NCBI GenBank assembly: GCA_031213475.1
Contig: JARUPZ010000029.1
Coordinates: 7,899,290-7,963,289, forward strand
From: Nereocystis luetkeana
Lineage: Eukaryota > Sar > Phaeophyceae > Laminariales > Laminariaceae
Direction of reading: 5' to 3'
DNA: 64,000 bases
How positions within the stretch are numbered: the first letter of the stretch is position 1; the number at the start of each line of letters is the position of its first letter. This document shows positions 9,501 through 19,500 of the stretch, one piece after another. Under the pieces are notes generated by a model. That model searched no databases and was not told the origin of the DNA. It was given only the letters and a program-made list of their open reading frames with translations. The position numbers and the translations under genes were made by a program.

Positions 9501-12183
9501 CGAACACGACTTTCGAGGAAATTTTTCGATGTCACTGGTCGGGTGTGCGTGCGTGCGTGCGTGCGTATGTTTTTTTTTTTGCAGATGAGCCGGTCGCCCC
9601 GGTGGTCTGTTAGCAAGTATTACTACCCCGGTGGTCTGTTAGCAAGTATTACGGGGGGCCATAGTAAAATAGGACCAAATATATACCTGGTATATATATA
9701 TATATATATTTTAAAACAAAAAAAAACAAAAAAGGACCAAATATGGTTAGTAAAAATAGGTCCATATAATGGTTTTTGTGTGTACCGTGGGTCCTACCAG
9801 GTATTTGCTATGGCCCACCGCGATAGTGGCTAACCTCGAATGTCACTACTAGTGTTGGAGTCACGGGTTCGAATCTCGGTATCGAAAATTATTTAGTAAA
9901 ATGGCGCTAACTGTCGAGAGCGCCTGCGAGCGTGGGTAGGCACAGCTACATTAGGCGCGCATCGGCGAGGGAAGAAAGCGTTGCCGAACCCTTCTCGCGA
10001 TGAAAACGCCTGCCAAGGCAAAAACCGTGCGTAGTAGTGGGGAGAGGGGGGGAGAAGGGCCTACCTACAACATGTACTTCGTATGTGAACCCGGGTCTGA
10101 GTTGCGGCTATTAAGAGTAAGAGGGACAGAGAGCAAGAGGGGCGACGATAGCAAATGAGATGGGAATAATATATTAAAAATATACTGGTATGTATCTACA
10201 CTCTCGATGTATCCGGGTACCAACCCGACTATTAGCAAGACTTACGCTGCGTGATCCTCTCGGCACGTGCTGCCGTAGCTAGCCAGCGCGCCGAGCGAGG
10301 ACAGCCCCTTCATCGACGGTGCTTAGCGGTGTGGAAGCTTGCGCCCTCGGAGCAATACGTAGTTTCCTGTCGAACATCACCCCATGGGGCATCCCGTGGA
10401 AGATCCTATTTTCCATGGGTCATCCCGTGGAAGATCCCATGTCCCATGGAACAATCAGAGGAAAACATTTCCCCATCGTAAAACCTAGCCCATGGCTACT
10501 CCCATGAGATTTTTCGTGGGACGCCCAATGGGAAAACTAGATGGGGTGTTTGCGATAGCCCCATTTGGTGGGGTTCCCAAAATGTTTGAAACGGACTAAC
10601 GTGAGGAGCGGATTGGCTAAAACAGGCGAACCAGAAGTTGCTCCGTTTGGCTAACCAACCCACAGAGTTACTCAACCCAATAATCCTCACTAGGTATAGG
10701 TCAAAAACGTTATCTTTTGGGTCACTATTTCCCTCGTCGACGTGTTTTCGTGCGTTGGGCTTGCTATTATATATCCTGGTGGGAAACAGACAGCAGGAAA
10801 CCCAACCGAACGAAATGATTCGCAAATGCCCTAGTGAAGCATTGCCCGTAGGTCCGATGGTGGACGGGTGCTTAGCGGGTCGAGCGTGTATCGGGACGAC
10901 GAGGGCGGTCGTGGACAGGTACCACTCGACGCTCTGCCCTTGACGCGGGGGATGCGTGGCTGTGTGGTGGTGACCTCCTAGGCACGCTTTGCGTCGTTAC
11001 TGCCGTACCTAGTGCGTGCTACCGCGCGGTAGAGGTGCCTCTATTGTGCCGCTTGAGTAGAGCCGGGTGGCCGCTGTAGTGCCTGACTCGTTCTACGATA
11101 GAGGTAGCACGTTTCCGCTATGTTGCTTCTGAAAGACGGGGTTCCTTACCCCCGTCTTGACTTCGAAAAACATTTTATAGACTTAGGGCCATGAAATTAT
11201 TCACCGCGATGCAATTTGATTTTTGCTGGAGTCAGTTTTCGGGCGAGGTATGGAGCTCCTCAAGGATGTACCAGTGTCGCAGTGTTCGGAGTAGTTGGTG
11301 CCGGTTGGCGCTACATATAGTGCCGGTGATGTTTGCTGGCGCATAACTCTGTTTTGTAGACCGGCACTATCGAGGGACCGTTTGCTGCATCTCGCTGCTA
11401 CTGTATATCGGCTGTGCTTGGAGAGGTGCGGCACGGTAGCGGCTGCGCTTCGGTGGTTCAATGCTGACGGCTGACACTCACGTTCTTCAAGGCTCACCGA
11501 TGTGGTTATCATAGCTGTAGTTTGACCAAACTCGGACGACGGAAGAAAGAGGAGAACCCGTGTCGCAAGGAAATGGGCAGGGCACGAGGACAGGGGAGAA
11601 GAGACTGTTATGTGACCCCTGGATCTGCCTTATACGAAGTATGACTACTGTATTACAAAGGAGGGAGCAGGGCCGACAAGGGCGAAAATAATAAATGGGT
11701 GAAATATTACCGGGGGCCATAGTTAATAGGACCAAACATTGTTGGTAAAAATACATAAATACATACTGGTATTTTTTTTTGTGTGTACCGTAGGTCCTAT
11801 TTACTATGGTCCCCCGTAATATCTCCGCCATCTATCTCTTAGGCTGTGCTCCGATTTTGTCAATGCTAACGACCGCGCTTCATCTATGCATCTCTCACGC
11901 CCGTGCTTCCAGTTCTTCGACGAATAGCGGCCCGTGCTTCGGGTCATCCATCGCTAACGGTTTCCTGGTGTGCTTGCAGTAGGAAATGGAATGCTGGTGA
12001 TTGTGACGCTTTAATTTCGAACGCCCCCGCTGTCGTGGCCTCTGGCGGTACGCGCGCGCGCACGCCTTGCAGGTAATAATGAAGCACTGTCTGGGGCTTC
12101 CGGTCCCGATGTGGAGGGAAGTGATGACCCTCATGGGACCGAAGTACGGACTGTTGGCGAGAGACACCTACGACGACCTCTGA
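1..12183 (+). CDS. AlgH/YqgE-domain (DUF179, UPF0301) protein gene, 5' partial, 5 exons visible
   Basis: Exons read as 1-526, 4406-4553, 6036-6109, 8801-8965 and 12073-12183; junction phases 0, 1, 0, 0 join in frame. The frame is open to the left edge, so the start lies outside. The first exon carries a long Ala run and an acidic/Lys-rich stretch, then the family start (NTPEKGCLIVAKS). Later exons supply the domain core: FILNRPT, the Leu/Gly-rich strand before LYLGGDVG, LHPYGPDKLAGSMEIVPG, the WAPGQLEAEIARGVW motif, and a closing LPVPMWREVMTLMG. This order is that of the AlgH/YqgE fold, a bacterial family also found in plastid-bearing eukaryotes. The biochemical function of the family is poorly known and I assign none. 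The N-terminus is missing, so targeting cannot be read. The four introns total about 11 kb and hold most of the repeats described below. Confidence 0.85.
149..207 (+). repeat. Coding (GCT)n, poly-Ala
   Basis: An almost pure GCT run inside the AlgH-domain exon encodes about 19 alanines in a row; likely length-variable. Confidence 0.95.
643..754. mobile_element. F1 palindromic MITE carrying a TACCTGGTA insertion
   Basis: Starts CTACGGGGGACC, ends GGTCCCCCGTAA, TA on both sides. Compared with sister copies it has 7 extra bases (CCTGGTA) at a TA near 691. Confidence 0.85.
1075..1201. mobile_element. F1 MITE with three tandem CCTGGTA insertions
   Basis: Complete TA-flanked copy, 29-bp arms matching. 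At 1122-1144 the internal AACCTATATATTT of sister copies is interrupted by CCTGGTA three times in a row. Confidence 0.9.
1520..1552 (+). repeat. Short interstitial telomere-type run
   Basis: CCCTGACCCTAACCCTAACC continuing for about five CCCTAA-like units. Confidence 0.8.
2030..2225. repeat. F6 repeat, old fragment
   Basis: GATGATCTAGATCCTCCAGG, CTAGCTCATGTTGCCCGGTG and the GTTTCCTGAGTTGGATCTGT block of the family. Confidence 0.55.
2717..2964 (-). mobile_element. F3 TIR element (inverted copy)
   Basis: About 245 bp, in inverted orientation relative to the copies at 28501 and 30943. It shares the terminal repeat ending CTCTCCGGTAAGAATGACCC and the internal motif ATTTCCAAAGTTTGGAAAT. Confidence 0.8.
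3025..3129. mobile_element. F1 MITE
   Basis: TTACGGGGGGCCATAGTTAA start, CCCCCGTAA end, TA flanks. Loop in the orientation AAATATTGTTAGTAAAAATGG. Confidence 0.9.
3309..3413. mobile_element. F1 MITE
   Basis: Complete TA-flanked copy of the TTAATA/TATTAA arm type, loop in the opposite orientation to the copy at 3025. Confidence 0.9.
3737..3847. mobile_element. F1 MITE with TACTGGTA variant insertion
   Basis: Complete copy with arms GTTAACAGG/CCTGTTAAC (a compensated change). It holds a shorter TACTGGTA insertion near 3783. Confidence 0.9.
3901..4006. mobile_element. F1 MITE, GTAAATAGG arm type
   Basis: Complete TA-flanked copy whose arms both read GTAAATAG/CTATTTAC, in place of GTTAATAG/CTATTAAC. 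Confidence 0.9.
4089..4177. mobile_element. F2 hairpin MITE
   Basis: About 90 bp. The left arm reads CCCTGTAGAACTGCAGTCTC and the right arm GGGACTGCGGTTCTAAAAGG; preceded by TTAA. Confidence 0.8.
4406..4553 (+). CDS. AlgH-domain gene, exon with FILNRPT motif
   Basis: Acceptor TTTAAG|GCG and donor TCG|GTGAGT (phase 1). It encodes AVIFLASHDENGSAGFILNR, the PTSVCLGDLLE segment and LYLGGDVG, the most conserved block of the AlgH family. Confidence 0.85.
4974..5062. mobile_element. F2 hairpin MITE
   Basis: Follows TTAA. Arms CCCTTTAGAGCCGCAGTCCC and CGGGACTGCGGTTCTAAAAG, with GGGGACAAA/TTTGTCCCC inside them. Confidence 0.88.
5199..5440 (+). mobile_element. SINE, old diverged copy
   Basis: A tRNA-like head (GGTGGCTTGGTAGATGG as box A; GTGGGTTCAAGTCTCACC as box B) is followed by body pieces found in the younger SINEs (AAAGGCACGTACCG then GGGGGGAGAAGGG). 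Confidence 0.6.
5430..5690 (+). repeat. 124-bp tandem repeat, about two units
   Basis: CGGCTTGTCCAGAAGTTTG begins at 5446 and again at 5570, with GAGTTAGGCTGGAAAGTAAA in each unit. It starts inside the old SINE body; an inverted single unit lies at 14925-15010. Confidence 0.75.
6036..6109 (+). CDS. AlgH-domain gene, exon with LHPYGPDKLAGSMEIVPG
   Basis: Acceptor CTACCGAAG|GG after a short pyrimidine stretch. The first two bases complete the split Gly codon left by the previous exon. The donor is GGG|GTGAGT, phase 0. The 74-base exon matches the strand before the VPGVY(L/I)GG motif. Confidence 0.75.
6590..6685. mobile_element. F1 MITE, right end lost
   Basis: Left arm and loop intact. The right arm stops after CTATTTACTATGG, where the terminal CCCCCGTAA is replaced by unrelated sequence. 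Confidence 0.85.
7833..8664 (+). mobile_element. F4 ~835-bp TIR element, copy 1
   Basis: Terminal repeats GACCTATGCCAATGG and CCATTGGCATAGGTC, continued by GCGAAGTT/AACTTCGC. Nearly identical over its whole length to the inverted copy at 34476-35314. A reading frame of ~100 codons (minus strand, 8323-8018) is conserved between the copies but matches no transposase I recognise. Lies in AlgH intron 3. Confidence 0.85.
8801..8965 (+). CDS. AlgH-domain gene, exon with WAPGQLEAEIARGVW
   Basis: Acceptor GTAAG|GTG, donor AAC|GTGAGT, 55 codons, phase 0 at both ends. It encodes VYISGAVDDAD, the FRFFLHLCGW helix and GQLEAEIARGVWF, all typical of the C-terminal half of the AlgH fold. Confidence 0.85.
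9029..9140. mobile_element. F1 MITE with TACCAGGTA inside the left arm
   Basis: Sister copies read AAATAGGACC; here AAATA-CCAGGTA-GGGCC, a 7-base gain at the TA (9049-9057). Confidence 0.9.
9649..9823. mobile_element. Rearranged F1 MITE with two TACCWGGTA insertions
   Basis: Both ends belong to F1. The interior is enlarged by a (TA)n/A-rich segment that follows a TACCTGGTA (9684), and the right arm is split by TACCAGGTA (9795). A 26-bp direct repeat (GGTGGTCTGTTAGCAAGTAT...) sits at its left edge. Confidence 0.8.
9828..10170 (+). mobile_element. SINE, old diverged copy
   Basis: Head GTGGCTAACCTCGAATGTC with box B CACGGGTTCGAATCTCGG, then GAGAGCGCCTGCGAGCGTGG, CTTCTCGCGATGAAAACG and GGGTCTGAGTTGCGGC. 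These parts appear in the same order as in the young copies. Confidence 0.75.
11090..11275 (+). mobile_element. F8 TIR element, one end lost
   Basis: Starts GTTCTACGATAGAGG. Shares TTCTGAAAGACGGGGTTCCT and TCGGGCGAGGTATGGAGCTC with the inverted copy at 25128-25363; the second terminal repeat is missing. Confidence 0.65.
11707..11819. mobile_element. F1 MITE
   Basis: Complete TA-flanked copy of mixed arm type, with a TACTGGTA variant near 11773. Confidence 0.9.
12073..12183 (+). CDS. AlgH-domain gene, terminal exon
   Basis: Acceptor CCTTGCAG|GTA, 36 codons, then TGA at 12181-12183. The encoded GLPVPMWREVMTLMGPKYG is the family's C-terminal helix (compare LP..LW..VL.LMGGKY in plant homologues). 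Confidence 0.8.
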   Translation, partial: VIMKHCLGLPVPMWREVMTLMGPKYGLLARDTYDDL

Positions 12184-15100
12184 TATTTAAGCTCGTCCTC
12201 TCATCTTGATATTGCTCTCTTGTCTTAATCTTGTCCTCGGGTCCTAATCTCGTCGACCGTTTTTTTTTGTGTCGCCATCTGCTGTTTTTCATGGAGCTAA
12301 GACTTTTAAGCTGGGATTTCTTCTGCTTTCCCTGCGTAAGAAACGTTGGGGGAAGCGAGTCTGCGACTGATTGTGATCGTGTCTACTCGTGCGCAGTAGT
12401 AGTAGTAGTTTGTTTTTTTTTCTTGCAGTTTTTGAGGCGACGGTGGGGACGACGGTAACCGTGTCGATATTTTTACGGCGGCGGCTTTGCCGCCGCGCTT
12501 GTCCCCCCGACGTTTGTCTTTCTTCTCGCCGCAAAAATAAATCGTCTTCCCTCCACAGTAGTCCCGAGTGACTTGTAGCCTGAAGGCAGGTGCAGCTTCC
12601 AAAGAGGTTAGCCGCCAGTTGCAAAGGGGGTATAGCCGACGGGGTCTGGGGTCCAAATTGGTGGAACCGGTGTGGTGCGCCGTCCGAATGAAACCGGCGT
12701 GGTGCGGGATAGGACATGCGCGGGTCTCGTCTTTTTTTGGCTGCGTGCGCAGGCGATGGGGCTGTCGAGTAGCAGGTAGAGACTGCAGAGCCTGTCGCGC
12801 TGGCGCTCCGCTGTGAGCGAGAAAATAAACACTGTTCAGCGAAAGATTATTAACCGGGAAAGGGTTTGCGCGCGAAGCAGACTACCGCCGAGTTACATTG
12901 AAACCCTTTTGACACGCATTTTATACCTGGAGGGGCGTGAAGTTATTTAGCTTTGCTTTCACCTATCCGCCGGAGGACAGCAAGAGGAAAGAAAAAAAAC
13001 CGGGTGGCGAGAATGTGTGATTCTCGTTTTCTGACGACAATATTACAAAAAAAAAAAACGCCGTATCGTACCGGTAGCTCGCACAGGTGCAGGAAGGAGA
13101 CCAGGGTCGCGTCTCTCTTGCCAGACGTTTGCAGTATCAAAGAGAGCTGCCGCACGGCGGGCAGAAGGGGTTCATCTCGTGGTCGAAAGAAACGCCCTGA
13201 TCCCGAGTCGCGAGGTGGGAAACGGAGGGCTGTGTTTTTTTTTTCAGCTGCAGTTGAAAAAAAAAAAAAAAACGGTCCTGTTGAGAGGAGGAGGAGCCGT
13301 CGGACATGTTGGGTGCTGAATCTTGTACGTAGGGATGATTTTTTTCTTGGCTATTTTGTACAGTATTGAACAGGTCTCAGGCACTTTTTTCGCGGGAGTT
13401 TCAAGTTTTTTGTGCGAAATCGACCGCAAGACAGGTCCTGCTGTTTTTGGCCGGCGTCTCGTCGAGGTCGAGGTCTGCTTCGTCCCGTGCCATCAACTCC
13501 TCTAGCATATTTTTTTATGATCATTCACGTACGAGTGATATTTTGTATTGTCGCGACTATCGAGCTCCTTCGGCAATGGGTCGTCCGATGCGAAACGCTC
13601 TTTTTATACCAGGTACCTATACCAGTACGTACGCACGTACGTACGTACGTACCAATACGCAAGCATCCATTTTGGTTTTCGAATTTCGCTGCCCATCGTT
13701 CACCTCCGTTTACCCTTTTTTTTTGTTGCCGGTCGTATTTCGTAGCTGGTACTCTACCTGCACGCGTATATACGAGGTAGTTTTTGTTTTTGTTTTTGTT
13801 TTTTGCCACCTCACGTAAGTTTTACCTGTGCGTCCGATGGGACATTGGCGGGGGTATATGGCATTTTGGTACTAATTGTAGAGCCCATCAACATAATTCG
13901 TCGGCAATTTTGGGCCATTTTGGGTATTTCGGCTCCGCCAATTTTTTACCAAAATGGCGGTATGATGTATGCGATGTCGGGACGTGTTTTCATGCCAAGC
14001 ACGATGGTACCTTGGTATAACACACCAGCAGCATTTGTTGTCGCAAAGCGCATTGATAGAATGCCTGGTTTCGGTAGAAGTAACGGGCGACGAGGGGAGT
14101 AGGTGTTCGCTGTCGGTGTCAGTCGTTGTCGCTTGCGATGCGTGCGCGCTGTAGAAGCTGCCAGCTGACGTCACACAGCTTTTGAACGAGAAGAATCGTG
14201 CCTGCCTCCTGCTGCTGGAGGTGTATGTACAGCAGGTGCCATTCTGACTCGCGGAAGTTGTACTCGGATATAGGTTTACTTTTTCCTTCATGAAAAGTAA
14301 AAAGTGTGTGGTGTTGCGATTGGCCTGGCGGGATACGAGAGAGAGATATCGACGGCAATCCATCGCGTCGCGTGATCAGCAGCATCCAGCATCCGATTGA
14401 CCAGCCACCAACTACTGTGCTACCGCGGTACTGCACAGCAGTACGTAGGCGCACATTACAAACCAATATATCAATTCAAAGATCAGCCAATATATGAATC
14501 GAAAGATGAGGTGTTGTGTCTTAACTGCGCCGAAAAACAAAAACTGCCTGTTGCAAAAAACAAAAACCCGGAAGGACGAGAACAAACAAACACAACCTCA
14601 ACCAACGCACCCTATTACTCTTTCTGCTAGAAGTGCATGGTGGAATCACAGCTTGGAAGTGCTGACCTGGTATACTACTACTGTAGATAGACCTTCTGCA
14701 AGTATTCTGCAAGTATTCCAACATCTCAACTGGAACACCGTGGTTCGGGCGGCAGCTAAACAGTAGGCACCAGGTACCGAATTTTCTGAGACAGAACAAA
14801 GACCATCTGCAACAGTCCCAACATTCAAAGCGAAACACACCGTGATTTTTTTACACGGTCGTCGTGCAGTTTACTAGGAGGTACTGGCTGTAGCATTTTG
14901 ATAGTTTTTTCTTTTTAATCACCACTTTTACTTTCCAGCCTAACTCGTAGAAGGTTATATATACCCTCATCAAACTTCTGGACAAGCCGTGGTCAAAGGC
15001 GTCTACCCTTCTCCTCCCCGGTGTAGGGTGAAAAATCAACCGGATACCCCCTGCAAACTGGTCAATACATCAAGTGGAACACCGTCCGTGGCACGGTCGT

Positions 15101-16410
15101 CATGCAGCTCAAAAGGAGGCCAAGGTACTACAGGTAACTGCACCGTCACAAGCTACCCAGATATTAAAATAGTGCAGAGAACCGCCCGGGAACTAAGTAT
15201 GACAAAAGCTAGGCAATCACCAAACTATTACGTGGCAGGTATGCACGGATCGGTATATAGCCCTACCACAGAAAGGCCATCTCTTTTCGCTATCGTGCAC
15301 TCAAGTCACCACCCGGGATAAAACAAAAAAAACAGCTAAAGATCATGTGTTACCCTAGGTCTCGGCAAACTCGGTCGACTACAGCAGGCTAGGTAGTACT
15401 ATTTTTTCAATACGGCGCTTCACAATAGAGAGGGCCTAAAACAACTTGGACCCATCCACCGTCCCCCCACCGAATCAGACAAGCTCTGCCATCATTCCGG
15501 AAAAGAGGATAGCTGGACAAGGCGGCTACATGATCGAGCAAAAAGGGGGCACCACGAAGACAGACGACTATAAGTCACGCACGTGCACACTTCGATGCTG
15601 GAGACTGCGCGCCGGCCACTCGATTTGGGCGTTCCAAACGATACCTGGTATGATATATGGGCACGCCCCACCTACACATCCACCATCGCAGCCCTTCGTA
15701 CCGACGACGAAAAAAGAAAAAAAAAAAATGGAACAAACAGCGAAAAAAAAAAAAATGAAACAACGGGCGAACCTAAAAACGACACGGGTCCGCCCTCGAC
15801 ACGCCAGTGAGTCTTCTTCAAATGATGGTGAAGATCAGGATTTGGGGAAACAAGTAAAAAAACGCCTTTTAAGCGTCGAAACCCCCAAAATCCCACCGAA
15901 GTTCGTTTGACCCAACGCTGCACTGTATGTACCGAAACGCATACCTGGTATACGACTGTAGTTTCAAGTAATACGTCCCCGATACGGAAGTGCAGTCTTT
16001 GAAAGGCCTAAAAAAACTTTGGCGCCGGTTCCGCCGGTGTAGAAAAGGAGCCCTGCCTCTTCCAAACATTTTCCAGTAAACTCACCACAGCGAAAGGTGG
16101 GCGGGTGGGGGGGACCCCACTCCTCTTCCAACATATTCCTAACGTGAACGTGCGCAGTGAACAAGTACGACACCCGCCCCAAAAAACAAATAACGACGAG
16201 GCGGGCGAGCACCTTAGCGCATGCACTCTTTGTTCTGGCTTTTCCAAAGAAAAAAAAAAAAAAAACGGCCCCTTCCTGACATCCTGACATCCTAAACAAA
16301 AACTAACCCTACTAATAATACTCATGTTGAAACGACACTACGCTGCCATGCCATGCCATCGAGCTACACGCCAGATCGCCGGGTTCGCACGCGCCGAAGG
16401 GTCATCGCCC
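12184..16410. other. Convergent intergenic region without a recognised gene
   Basis: This lies between the stop of the AlgH gene (+) and the stop of RNR2 (-). Reading frames here are short, rich in homopolymer-coded residues (from A, T and GTA/CTT runs) and match no family I know. It contains a (ACGT)n-like stretch (13625-13652) and a segment at 14925-15010 that matches, inverted, the 124-bp tandem repeat at 5430-5690. I see none of the F1-F3 families here. Confidence 0.5.
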
Positions 16411-16578
16411 CTAAAACTCGGCATCCAATCGGAAACTCCGGCGGTCCTCTCCCGGGGCCGAGCCCCCCCCCATAATGCCTGCTTTCTGGTACTCCCCCAC
16501 GCGCTTCTCGAAGAAATTTGTCTTGCCTTGCAAACTGATGAGGTCCATCCAGTCGAATGGGTTTTGCGTCTCATACAC
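16411..16578 (-). CDS. RNR2: RNR2 terminal exon
   Basis: Acceptor GTCCAG|GTG after a T-rich tract. It encodes [33 protein letters not shown] and a short linker, then ends SFRLDAEF and TAG. The C-terminal peptide corresponds to the FTLDADF tail of other R2 proteins. Confidence 0.95.
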   Translation of the reverse strand: MYETQNPFDWMDLISLQGKTNFFEKRVGEYQKAGIMGGGSAPGEDRRSFRLDAEF

Positions 16579-19500
16579 CTGGACAAAAAAAAAGGCAGCG
16601 GTCCAAACATGAAAGCATCGTGAGGCGGGAAGGCAGCAGTCGTTTTTTTTCAGGATCACACAACTTGTACCTCTTCGCTACCATAGCAGACATACATGCG
16701 GAAGGAAGCTGGGTGTGCTGATGACTATGCTGGGTAGAAAGAACGGTATAATGTCAAGACACAAAAACCAGGCTAAAGAGAACACAAAGAGCCGGGGGGG
16801 GGGGTGGGGGGGTGTACTCGCTAGGGGATATGTACTCGCATTCATGCATGGCCGTAGTCGTATGACCATAGACCCTCGCATCCCTACAATGCCGGGACGG
16901 AGCATGTCGGGGTTTCACCGACCAGGCAGGCATTGCTTGCACCGAGCGCAAAGCGCCGTGAGGTGTCCGGCGAGTCGCATGAAGGGTGAGCTGCATCCTA
17001 CTAACAATCGCTTGAGAGGCGGACTTGCATATGGACGACAGCTTCAATGAGTTGATTTAATTTCCGGTGTAGGCATTTCCAGAGACAGGCATGGGAGTAC
17101 CATGTAACTGCCTCTTGGGTACCTTACCATAAACTCTACGTGATACGATCATAGTGCGGAGCGATGGTTGTTCACCTCGCACAAACGATCTACTACAACT
17201 CGGCAACCAGCTGTGACCGACAGCCAAAACAAGAAAGAAAAAAAAAGCGGTACCCTGGTTGTCTAGCTCACGTTGGGAGCGGCATGTTTTACAGTGCCGT
17301 TGCCAACAGACGCCAACCCAACCTATATATACTAAGGGCGGTGTACTCGACACTAGGCGCGCGGGGGGGGGGGGGGAGGGAGGGGCGGGGGGGTTTCCAT
17401 GTCACGCATGGCCGTAGTCGTATGACCATAGACCCCCGCATCTCTACAAGGCTACAAGGCCGGGACGGGGCACGTTGGGTTGAAAACTTTGAAAAAGGCC
17501 ATGAGATAACTCAGTGTGATAACAGCAGCAAGTCATACGATATTTCATTGCGTGTCTAATAAAAACGACCCTCCTGTCCCTTGTTGTACAACGGATCCCC
17601 GGGCAAGCGGTACGGAAATTTTAAAAAAGGGAAAAGTCCGTAATCCAGCACTCTGACACCAAAACGTGCCGACGAAAGCGGCAAACAAAAAAAAACGGTG
17701 CCAGTCATAATTGTAAACTAAGAACTTCGGCCGCCACGGCGGAGCTGGGGTGGGCAGCAAGCAGGAGACTGCAACATCGACCTTGTTCCGGCTTGAACAA
17801 AATGGTTGTAATTTAGTCGATAGCTCAAAATCTTGACCCTAGCCGGTAAGATTGAATACAACAAACGACTGATTGCCGTATACGCTTAGCACTCAAACTT
17901 GCCCCCAACGCGGAAGGTTGCAACTAGAAAGGAACACAAGCCTGAACCTATGACTCGGAAGGCTGCACAACAACAACAAAAAAACCCAACAAAACTGGCG
18001 CACTCAAACTTGACCCTGACCGGGAAGGTTGTGGTGGGTAGACCTTGCCCCAGCGACAACAGATTGCTATAACATATCAGAAAACAAGCCTGACCTTAAC
18101 CCGGAAGGCTGCATAAAATTAAACATGTTTACAAGATACTGGAACTTGAACCGCACCCTTCCCCTTTCTCTATTGACCCAGACCGCCTGGGATTTTTCTC
18201 GGAAGCCTGGGAATTTTCCCAGAATGACGACGAAAAAAAAAAGTTAATGTGGACAACTATCAACCATTTTTTCGAAAGCTGGGCCTACTAAAGGTTTACT
18301 GAGGAGTGAGGATGGACTACCAACCAAGCTGTCCAGCCTGGGCCTGCTCGTAAACGACGAGCAACATCGTCTGACATAACTATGCCCACCTTATCGTAGC
18401 CGAGAGATCCCAGCATTCGGTCCGCCACGAACTCGATGTACTGAGCCATCACCCCCGCGTTCATGCCGATGAGGCTGCACGGTAACGCCTGACGCAACAG
18501 GACAAACGACATAGGCATGCAAGAGAAATCAGCAACATCGTCGTCGATTTCCGGGAAGTTTCCGGGAAACTTACAGTCTACAGTAGGAAAAGGTGACACG
18601 TTCACTCCAGTAGGAAATAGGCAGAACCCGTAGGCACGTGCTGAACCGCCCGATGCTGAGCCCCCCCCCCCGCGCCCTCGGCACTGCTGTTGATCGCCTG
18701 CATGTCGTGCTTGAAACAACACGACTGCCGTAACGAGCATCACTCATCGCCTGCATGTCGTGCTCGAAACGAAACGACTGCCACAACGAACACCCCTCAC
18801 TCTTTCAATGAGCAGCAGTGCCGGGGGGGGCGGGGGCGGGAGAGGGCGGGAGGGGAGCATCGGGCAACAGTCGGGGCACGAGTACCAGCACTTTTTCATG
18901 TGTCGCACTTTCAGCCCAAGGGCTGCCTACTACTTCCTGCTGATGGCGATGAGGCTGCACTTTCAGCCCAAGGGCTGCCTACTACTTCCTGCTGATGGCG
19001 ATGAGGCTGCACTTTCAGCCCAAGGGCTGCCTACTACTTCCTGCTGATGGCGATGAGGCTGCACTTTCAGCCCAAGGGCTGCCTACTACTTCCTGCTGAT
19101 GGCGATGAGGCTGCACTTTCAGCCCAAGGGCTGCCTACTACTTCCTGCTGATGGCGATGAGGCTGCACGGTAGGGTCCGGCACGACGCGATAGGACACAG
19201 ATTCCAGAGACGCCAGCGCCCACCTAAACAGTCGTGTAGCCTTTTGTTAGCTTTTCCGAAACACCACGACGACCACACGGCACACCACGTTTAGGCTGAA
19301 CCAATAAATCGAGGCTACCCACTACGCACCAGCCGCGCACCCGCAAACACCAAACCACACCCTTTCCCCGTCCTGCAAAAAAACGCCGCAAGTGGGTTTC
19401 CATCCTGAACCAACCCGCAAATATCCCTCCCCCCACAAATGACCCACATCACAAGCCGCGCGCCCAACATCATACCAGGTATCACACTCTCCACCATCCT

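Noticed and set aside
12289..12717. Overlapping minus-strand frames of 116-142 codons
   Set aside because: Lys/Arg/Tyr runs from simple sequence, no domain, no splice-consistent neighbours.
16840..16930. 5S rRNA, suggested by CATACGACTACGGCCATGCA in F5
   Set aside because: Only a few bases resemble the 5S 5' region; the 5S internal control region is absent and the motif belongs to a dispersed repeat.
18907..19168. A CRISPR array
   Set aside because: The 52-bp units are contiguous with no variable spacers, and the locus is a eukaryotic intron.
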